A stretch of 14,554 bases of DNA from Cylindrodendrum hubeiense (lineage: Eukaryota > Ascomycota > Sordariomycetes > Hypocreales > Nectriaceae), in the NCBI GenBank assembly GCA_014621425.1, contig JAANBB010000695.1:1-14554 (forward strand). Reading direction: 5' to 3'. The notes below the pieces were generated by a model. The model ran no database searches. It worked only from the letters and a program-made list of their open reading frames with translations, and had not been told where the DNA came from. Positions 8,119 through 14,554 of this stretch are shown one piece after another (within the stretch, counting starts at the first letter, position 1; every line of letters starts with the position of its first letter). The position numbers and the translations under genes are program-made.

Positions 8119-11024
8119 TAATACGTCCCAGGCGGTAAGGGAAAGGGGACGACGATGCTTGAATGTCTTGCATGCCCGGACGCCGAAAAATGCCATGTTT
8201 GTGTTCCAGCACGGAAACAAATCCCCAGACGCGAGAATAGCTCCAGGAAACACACAGGAAACACTGGCGCCGGCCGACAACAGACATCTCGCAGCATCTC
8301 GCAGCATCGGCAAGCTTGCTTTTGCCGCCGGGCCAGTTCGTCCCTCCCAGTCCCAGTGCCGGCCCAGAGCCCTGGAGACTGGGGCAATACGAACATGTTT
8401 TCCTTCTTTTTCTGTTTTGCCGTGGTCCTCAACTCCCGTCATCAAATTCCCGTGTCCCGAGTTTATTAGTTACGCAAACAATCTACCCAGACGCCCCGCT
8501 CCACGTCATCTTAACTCGTGCACCCTAGGCCGCCCGAATGATTAGATTCCAGATTGGAGGCATGCCCGAAATCCGTTCTTGCACATTGCTGATCCGCCCT
8601 CGTCTGGTCTTTTTCCGATGAAGGGCCTGAGCCACCGCCCTGAAGATCATGACGCCGCCGCCCATCCTGAAGCGATCCCCCTCATCTAGGGGGGGGGTAA
8701 ACCCTTCGGTAGCAGCCGGCTCTGGCCTTGCCGCCGTCCCCAGGGGCATGGGATGCATGCTCGATGCTCCCCTCCAGTCCCGCCCTGAGTCTGGACCGCT
8801 GACACAGGAAACCCTCTGCAACGAGTTTCAGTGGCCGCCCGGAGTATCCCTCATCCGACGGCGCGAACGAGTTGCCCAGTGCCAGCCAAGTCGGATGTCA
8901 TCAGCCCCGGCGTCAGAACAAGGCTCCAGCGAATCCGGATGCCCTCGGCCAGTCAGAGTCTGAAGCACCTTTCAAACACGATATGGGGTAAGATCTAATA
9001 GTCCCTTGTTCAACCAGCGGTCTGGAGTCGCAGCAGCCTCGGATCTAGCCCGTGGCGCACTATTGCTTGCCGCTTACTGGACGCCCTCTCTCCGTGTCTG
9101 TTCTGTTTCGAAGGGTTGCCGCCGACATGTCACAAGTCCCGATGGCTGCTACCATATGATGCATTCATGCAGATAGTTAGTTCGCATTCCCAAGATTCGT
9201 CTGAGTTGTTTCTCGGGGCGATCTAACATCGCTTACAAGATCAAAACAAGCTCAGCATCAAACTTTGTTGACGTTTCCCGACTGAGGACTAGTATGCACA
9301 TGTGTTACCATTTCGTGACGATGCAGCCCCCGTCTAGCTCGCAGTGTCAACCGGACATGCATGTTTGTCACGGAGCCGAGTCCTGCGATGCAACAGTCAT
9401 CCATCTCTTGCCGCCGCCAGGTTTGAAGTTTCCAACCTTAGATATTCTCCCTCTCTAGCAACCAGTTTCAGGAGCCTCAAGACTTCTACACCGCATATAC
9501 GTAACCCGCATATACCTCAAGTCCCCGAGTTGAATCCCCGTTGCCTCTTTGGGCATCTCAGTCCAGATCCTGGTCTCACCCGTCAGCGTTGCACTGGCTC
9601 CTCACTCGTCCAGGGTTAAGCTCAAAGGAGTCAAGATCACAACACTGTCTCTCCCTGCGCAGGTAGCCGTGCAGCCGAGAGTTTCATCTGTACCGGATGA
9701 AGCTGACACAGTTCTGCCAGGTTTAACAGCAACGACAAGGCTGATGTCATTCGGGGTGCGGGGGGAGGGGAGGTTGCACGGTCTTGAGAATCGCCCTACC
9801 AAGGAGATTTGGCTTGTTTCTAGAACCCCGAAATTCACAGGGACGTCCGCCTGAAGCATTTCAACGGTGGTCACGAGGCTTCTGCAGAATTTGCATTCTT
9901 TGTGGGTTCAATCAGCCCATCACCAGAGACGTGGCCGTTTCGAAAGTAGGCGACTGCGTGGCTCCCACAAAGATGCCTTCAGATAAATTATCAAGTTGAA
10001 CCAGAATTTTTATCCAACAGTCTCCAAAGTGAGAGAGCCCTGCTCCAAAACTGCTCATGACTCTCTCTTCTCAGATCGCATTGATGGCGCAGTGTGACGG
10101 GGTTGATGTGACACTTGATCACCTACCCTGTACCCGGGCACGGGAAGTTGTTGTCGAGTCGGCATGAAGGAAGAAACACATCAAACAGCCACGTGCAGCA
10201 ACACTGCCTCGCATTGCTCAGCTCGACGTATGAAATATAATTTAGGCTCCCGATAGTGGTTTGGTTAGTCGCTGAGTGAGATCTGACACCGGAAGCCTCC
10301 TGTCTGATGAGGGTGCTCTGGGGCAACACGATCTGAGCTAAATCAGCCTCTGGGGGGATTGAGAGATTTTTGCAATTTTCCCTTGGCCCGACAGACGGAA
10401 CACAACTGAAATCAACGTTGTCGTCCCGAGAGCCACGAACCGGGGATCGTGCGCGCGTCGACTTAGACAGACATGTCGTTGAGCGGTTGAGCAAGGACGG
10501 GGACTTCCAAGGTACACAGGCTGGAGGTCACGATCTTAGCTCCAGCGCGGCCAGGTTGCTGGGTACATGAGGTACATCGGGGGTGGAGCATCTGGCATAT
10601 CCGTGGTTGCGGCTCTGATCCTGCCCCATTTTGAAGGTGTCGGTACATGGGGAAAGTACTGGAGTCACTGACTGGCCCGGACCAGTTCGAGGCCGTTGAA
10701 GATGATTAAATAAGGTCGATGCCGCTCGCTAGGCTAGTTGGTGTCGTTGACGATTTGCGTCGGGACGTCATCTCGAGCACCAGGGTCTAGCGGGAAGAGG
10801 GGGGGAATCTCGATTGTCAGAGGATGGAGCCTCGCCGCATCAGCGAGGGATTGCATCGATGGACAGATGCGATGCCTCGGGACAAGACCTCGGGCTGTGG
10901 CAATGCGGTCCCCTGGTCTAGCAAGCAATCAAATGGACCTCGGCGACGAGAACGAGGGCGACGATGACGGCGATGAGAACACAGCAATGCCACAGCATTC
11001 TCCCCCCAGCAGTCTCCCCCAGAC

Positions 11025-11051
11025 AATGGCTTCAATGGCTTCAATGGCTTC
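11025..11051. repeat. 9-bp tandem repeat AATGGCTTC, three perfect copies
   Basis: Three exact adjacent copies of AATGGCTTC, then a partial copy (AT). The period of nine keeps any reading frame open, which helps explain an overlapping open frame here that otherwise looks non-coding. Confidence 0.88.
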
Positions 11052-11486
11052 ATCCCATCCCGATGAGCGCCGGCCTCATCAGTCATGATGGGAGCATACA
11101 CATGGCGATCACGGGCAGCCACCGCATCTGGCGGGAGAGGAGGACACCCTGTGTGCGAGAAAGTGCGACTCTGATCCTATCGCAAAGTGCAGAGAATGCC
11201 CGACATTGCGTTGCCCGTTTCCGACGCTCCCATCACTCCCCATTGCTTTGTGGCTTGGCCTGTCTCTCCTCCCTTTGGCCCCCCTCCCGGCACGGCCCAG
11301 AAAAGAAAAACCGTCATCGAGATCGGGACCGGTTGACGAGCCGGCTGCTGGCGCGAAGGCCATTGATGCGATGCTCGACGTGGGCGATGGGAAACTCGCT
11401 CGGGTGGTTCGGTGACCTGTCGAACAGCCTGTTCTCATCAGATGCATCGACTGCAACCATCCGCCATCAGATGCTTTCCCACATGA

Positions 11487-11680
11487 TGGTACCATCCGGA
11501 CGTACCGCAAGTACCTCGGTACCTGCCATGGTGGCCCAACCTGGCGCGAACAAGCCGCAAAGTGACCCGAGCGGCCGGGGCAAACAAGCTGGGAGTGACC
11601 GAGGGTTGGCCGCAGAGGGCGGCGGCGAGGGATGTACAGCGGGTACGAGGGGTACGTACCGGCGGCGGCAGCAGGTACCT
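11487..11680. repeat. Field of GTACC/GGTACC words
   Basis: GGTACC-like words recur, for example GGTACCATCCGGACGTACC, CAAGTACCTCGGTACC, GGGTACGAGGGGTACGTACC and GCAGGTACC. They are irregularly spaced, resembling the AGGTAC-rich cluster near 5.4-5.5 kb at the other side of the spacer. Confidence 0.6.
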
Positions 11681-11869
11681 TGGGTTTGTCACCCATCCAA
11701 AAGGGCTTTTTCCAGGTTTTGCAGCATTCCATGGCCCGTGCGCCCAGGCAGCGAGCAGCCCCGCTCGTGCGGAATGGCACTGTGCAGTGCTACGGTGGCA
11801 GCACCAGCGCACGCCGTGCCAGACCCCGGCGTCACTGTGTAGTCACTGTACAGACCCGCATCATGCTGA

Positions 11870-11900
11870 GACCCATGGCCCCGCTTTTCGGCCATGGGTC
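11870..11900. repeat. Perfect 11-bp inverted repeat with 9-nt spacer
   Basis: GACCCATGGCC (11870-11880) and GGCCATGGGTC (11890-11900) are exact reverse complements separated by CCGCTTTTC. Each arm also holds the palindrome CCATGG. It could be a stable RNA hairpin if transcribed, or a symmetric protein-binding site. It lies just upstream of the pyrimidine-rich promoter and leader region of the rightmost gene. Confidence 0.8.
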
Positions 11901-12110
11901 AGTAGCCTTCTGTCGCGCCGTGCCCAAAACCTCGCTCCCCCATTTCTCCCCCCTTCACCAAAAAAAGGGCAACCAGTCCAAAACATCGACCACCGACCAC
12001 CTTCCCCTCCCCCCAGGTCCCAGCGACTTCCCAGGTCCTGCCCGCCCGAGTTACTTTGCCGACAGGTACCATCCATCGTCGCCTCAGTCGCTCGTCCCTT
12101 TTCCCTCTCG

Positions 12111-12130
12111 CGTCTCGTCTCGTCTCGTCT
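12111..12130. repeat. (CGTCT)4 pentanucleotide repeat
   Basis: Four exact adjacent units of CGTCT within the pyrimidine-rich region. Confidence 0.9.
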
Positions 12131-12430
12131 CTGCCCTGTCCTGTCATCGACTTCGTTCCCGTTCCAGTCCCCAGAACTGGACTGACTGGATCCACTGCAT
12201 CTGGCCCGTGGACGAAACCTCCCAGATCCGCGATCCAGCCGCTTCTGCTCCATCGCTGTTGGCGTCGCCGGCCACGCACCCGCCACTCCGTCACTGACCT
12301 CCACTGACCTCCGACCTCCGTCCCGACTGTCAGAGCAGACACAGTCACCCGAGGAGGCTGACAGCCATTCACCATCCACAATCCCCCTTCACCCATCACC
12401 GCTCTGCTCTCCCTTGCCCCATCTGCCCGG

Positions 12431-12460
12431 ACATACGCAAGCATACGCAGCCATACGCAA
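12431..12460. repeat. 10-bp tandem repeat NCATACGCAR, three units
   Basis: Units ACATACGCAA, GCATACGCAG and CCATACGCAA are directly adjacent. The constant core is CATACGCA. It lies about 220 bp before the presumed first splice donor, so it is either in the leader or close to the promoter. It may be a repeated factor-binding site. Confidence 0.85.
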
Positions 12461-12679
12461 CTAGGACCCTCACTCACCTCACCCTCAACCAACCCTCTCA
12501 CTCACCGTCTCCTCATCCATCTATCTCATCGCCTTGCTCCCCTCTCCCCACCCAACCACCCATCATCCTGTCGCCCCTCGCGTCTACACTACGCTACCAA
12601 CCTGCGATCGGCAAACACCTGCCCATCTAGCTTTTTTTATTCCTGCGTCCTGTCGCCGTCGCCTCCCGCCTCCCGCCCC

Positions 12680-13361
12680 GTGAGTGAGTAATAAGTCTTC
12701 TTCTTCTGTCACTGGAACTGGTTACAAGCTACCCACTGCTACCACCCTAACCATCTTCAGCATCTCACACATCCACACAAGCGCACACACACACACCTTC
12801 ACTTTTTCTCGGCGCATCAGCCCGCCAAGCCCTGCCCGTCCCCATTTCCATCCATCCCAGCCGAGTCCAGCCCCAGCCCTCCTCTAAGCCTCTCCCAGCC
12901 CCCAAAAAGTCCATGACCAGGCTTATCCGTCCCATCACTCAAATCGGCTGTGGCAGCAGCACGACATTGCACCACCTCGCCCGCACAACAACGCATGCCA
13001 GCAGCGCGCAACACGACGTCGCAACCTAACCCAAACGCCTCCTCTTTGGCTAGACGCTGACCTGCTTGTCCTGCGCCAGCTCCATCGTCGTCATCCAGCC
13101 CAGCCAGCTCCAATACCACAGGGCTCCGCTCCGCTCATCATCGCACCGCGCGCAGCACAACAGCAACAAGCTAACCCCCCGGAACCGCACAGCTCGAGCT
13201 GCCTATTCCCACACGCGCTACCGCCAAATTCATTCGCCCATCCCAAGCCCCTCCCTCGCCTGCGCACTCACGTCAATCCCCTAGCCCCCTCCCAGACCCT
13301 CAAATACCCAGACACACACTCGCGCCGCCTGGCCACGCTCGTGTATCTGTCTTGTCCCTAG
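12680..13361 (+). other. Probable first 5'UTR intron of the rightmost gene
   Basis: Donor GTGAGTGAG at 12680 and a pyrimidine-rich acceptor TCTTGTCCCTAG ending at 13361 would remove 682 nt. The branch site is unclear. It contains a (CA)n run at about 12784-12796 and CAGC/CAAC-rich sequence but no convincing coding exon. The pairing of these two sites is inferred. Confidence 0.45.
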
Positions 13362-13424
13362 CATCCGCAGCCAGGGCGTGCGTTACTTGCCCCGGTTGTT
13401 TTCGAGAGGTTCTCTCCGCGTCGG

Positions 13425-13445
13425 ATGTGTCTTATGCAACTTTGA
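13425..13445 (+). CDS. Six-codon upstream ORF (MCLMQL) in the leader
   Basis: The presumed leader exon 13362-13463 contains only two ATGs, at 13425 and 13434, in the same frame and both ending at TGA 13443-13445. The peptides would be MCLMQL or MQL. Neither ATG has a purine at -3 (both have C), so initiation should be leaky. In the spliced transcript the uORF stop is 21 nt before the main ATG, which leaves little room for reinitiation. This suggests a modest brake on translation of the main gene. Confidence 0.5.
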   Translation: MCLMQL

Positions 13446-13463
13446 CCCCAAGTTACATTGCCC

Positions 13464-13979
13464 GTAAGTATTCTGTCCTTTTGTTGCTCGTCTCTCGTCG
13501 TCTCGCGTTTCCTATTGCGTTTACGTTGCCCTTGGCCTCGCGTCTCGAGCGTTCCTCGTCGACTCATTGTCGCCGTCTTTTTGTCCCGCAACACCAACCC
13601 GTGGCCGCCACCCACGAGCGCGGTCGCGATTTTTCTCGCTGCCGTTGGCCGTGCCGTGGTCGCTGTCACCCGTTGCCGCCTCAATAAGTAATGGCCGTCA
13701 TCGCTGTTGTCATTTCTCGTCGCGATACCGACGGCTACGACTTGAGGTTCACGACTCAGGACCCTGGTCGCGTCGACATCCGCCCGCGTTTCTGCAGACC
13801 CACGCGTGCAGATGGGTGACCGGTCGGCCCGCTTGGCTCCTGGTGACTGTCGCTCGAGCTCCTGTCCCTAACCACACTCACGGTTGACCTCGCATCTCGG
13901 AGCTCAATCCTGGCTCATCTTTCTCTTCTCTCATCATCGTGCAAGGCTTTGTCGCTGACTTCGCCTCTTCCATCTCCAG
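13464..13979 (+). other. Second 5'UTR intron of the rightmost gene
   Basis: Donor GTAAGTATT at 13464, branch-like GCTGACTT and acceptor CCATCTCCAG ending at 13979 give a 516-nt intron that ends 3 bases before the start codon. The signals are strong and complete. Frames inside it (for example around 13500-13690) look random. Confidence 0.75.
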
Positions 13980-13982
13980 AAC

Positions 13983-14554
13983 ATGCAGCAGTGGCAGGTC
14001 GGCCCCGTGCCGGAGTACGTCTACTCCAACTCCACCCATCAGCCCAATGATATGCAGTGAGTACTTCCTCTCCTTGTCTCTTGTACCTCTCGCCTCTACC
14101 TTCTGCCACTTGGCTGCGGCACCACCGCGTCCTTCTTGTACCCAATGTACCCCCCCATCCCTGGCACATCCCCCCTCGGCGGTTGGCACTCCAGTCGTTG
14201 TATCACCGCCGACGGACCTCTCCTGGCGATGCTTTATAACTCCAGTCGTCGTTGTCCTGCTGGGACCTGAGGCTACCTTTCCTCTTGTCCCTGCAGATCC
14301 CTCTTGGGCACCTCTGGTCCTCCGGCCACCATGCCCATTCCATGCCATGCCGACTGCTACGTCCCACGGTCGAGGCAAGTATCATGCTAACCGGCCTGCC
14401 CTGATAGCAACCCTCACCCGTACCAGCAGGCCGACATGGCCCGCCGCAACGAGCGCATGGAGTTTCCCTACGGCGCCCCTCAGCCCAATATGGCGCCCCA
14501 ACAGCAGCAACACCATCCTGCTCCCGTCCAACCGCCCATGAACGTCCCTCAGCA
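13983..14554 (+). CDS. Gln/Pro-rich protein of unknown identity, N-terminal part, cut by window edge
   Basis: Exon 1 (13983-14056) encodes 24 codons plus two bases, starting MQQWQVGPVPEYVYSNSTHQ, and ends at a donor GTGAGTAC. After a 351-nt intron (branch GCTAAC, acceptor CTGATAG at 14407) exon 2 starts at 14408 in phase, reading NPHPYQQADMARRNERMEF and then PYGAPQPNMAPQQQQHH, open to the window end. Only 73 residues are visible. The start has A at -3, and the N-terminus is hydrophilic, tyrosine-bearing and increasingly Gln/Pro/Met-rich, without a signal peptide or membrane segment. Low-complexity N-termini, spliced leaders, uORFs and very long upstream regions are typical of fungal developmental transcription factors, so a regulator is my guess. 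No DNA-binding domain is in view and I do not recognise the gene. Confidence 0.8.
14057..14407 (+). other. First coding-region intron of the rightmost gene
   Basis: GTGAGTAC donor, CATGCTAACC branch site about 20 nt before the CTGATAG acceptor, length 351 nt. It is longer than the 50-65 nt introns of the other genes here and has a second acceptor-like CCCTGCAG at 14289-14296. It joins codon 24 to a CAC codon and keeps the frame. Confidence 0.75.

Larger units (their letters stand above)
5400..12000. other. Long non-coding spacer between divergent genes
   Basis: Within these 6.6 kb every open frame I examined lacks family motifs, has shadow frames of similar length on the opposite strand, or is broken by stops without usable splice sites. 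The longest, 10964-11842 on the plus strand, has an Arg/Ser/Trp-rich composition that does not look like protein. The stretch at about 8.9-10.7 kb is less GC-rich and also lacks a sustained frame. What can be seen is a scatter of short tandem repeats, G-rich tracts and an inverted repeat, listed separately. Likely regulatory or non-coding-transcript territory for the flanking genes. Confidence 0.6.
12000..12679 (+). promoter_or_regulatory. Pyrimidine-rich promoter/leader region of the rightmost gene
   Basis: The plus strand is strongly C/T-biased, with (CGTCT)n, repeated CACTGACCTC words and TCACTCACC-type stretches. This is a typical look for the transcription start zone and leader of highly regulated fungal genes. 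No clear TATA box is seen; a T-rich CTTTTTTTATTCC lies at about 12631-12643. It ends at a strong splice donor (12680). Confidence 0.5.

Noticed and set aside
6480..8120. Short direct repeats that could suggest a CRISPR-like array
   Set aside because: Units are 4-13 bp, adjacent rather than separated by unique spacers, and the context is eukaryotic; these are microsatellite-type repeats.
6888..9128. Shared TTCGA(A)GGGTTGCCGCCG word near 6889 and 9108
   Set aside because: Similarity does not extend beyond about 17 bases, so it does not support a dispersed repeat or transposon ends.
9549..9874. Opposed open frames with fairly ordinary amino-acid composition (plus 9549-9854, minus 9602-9874)
   Set aside because: Tempting as a gene remnant, but the plus frame begins at a TTG and has no ATG at its start, neither frame extends through plausible introns, and I recognise no domain; a protein search could revive this.
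10123..10494. Minus-strand open frame of 123 codons
   Set aside because: No recognisable family and no continuation across credible splice sites on either side.
10964..11842. Longest open frame in the spacer (plus strand, about 290 codons)
   Set aside because: Arg/Ser/Trp/Cys-rich random-looking composition, competing long frames on the minus strand over the same bases, a tandem 9-bp repeat keeping it open, and no family motif.
12684..12887. Plus-strand frame starting MSNKSSSSVTGTGYK
   Set aside because: It lies within the presumed first leader intron, follows a GTGAGT donor directly and becomes Pro/His/Thr-rich low-complexity sequence.
14297..14378. Possible cassette exon inside the 351-nt intron (after CCCTGCAG)
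   Set aside because: It would be in phase, but the remaining downstream intron would be only about 29 nt, below usual fungal minimum size, and reading on meets a stop.
13939..14541. Continuous 200-codon plus-strand frame over the start of the rightmost gene
   Set aside because: It runs through strong splice sites in a frame different from the ATGCAGCAGTGG exon and the NPHPYQQ exon, and its composition looks random.

Overview
The window looks like nuclear DNA of a filamentous ascomycete (Pezizomycotina; a Sordariomycete, perhaps Hypocreales, is my lean but weakly supported). The reasons are spliced genes with short introns that have GTGAGT/GTAAGT-type donors, CTAAC-like branch points and CAG/TAG acceptors; GC-rich sequence with pyrimidine-rich leaders; wide spacers; and proteins that read as fungal families. 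I see no bacterial operon structure, no tRNA or rRNA, no CRISPR array and no recognisable transposon.

Layout. (1) 1-813, minus strand: the 5' part of a dihydroxy-acid dehydratase (IlvD/Ilv3 family) gene cut by the window edge, with five exons, one of them only 8 nt. (2) 814-3655: spacer made of the upstream region of the dehydratase gene and, nearer 3.0-3.6 kb, the probable 3'UTR of the next gene. (3) 3656-4741, minus strand: a Myb/SANT-like putative DNA-binding protein in two exons. Its N-terminal and C-terminal halves lie in different frames, joined across a G5/C5 run (probable 1-nt indel or assembly error). (4) 4742-13982: a 9.2-kb stretch between two divergent genes with no convincing coding region. 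It carries many short tandem repeats, a G-rich block and an 11-bp-arm inverted repeat. (5) From about 12.0 kb the plus strand becomes a pyrimidine-rich promoter and leader. Two likely 5'UTR introns and a 6-codon upstream ORF precede (6) 13983-14554, plus strand: the first two coding exons of a Gln/Pro-rich protein of unknown identity, cut by the right edge.

Functional picture. A metabolic enzyme (branched-chain amino acid type, apparently without a mitochondrial presequence) lies beside two probable regulatory genes that share a very large upstream region. Nothing in the window shows that the three act in one pathway. The most unusual items are the 8-nt micro-exon, the frame break in the Myb-like gene, and the long divergent spacer with its spliced, uORF-bearing leader.
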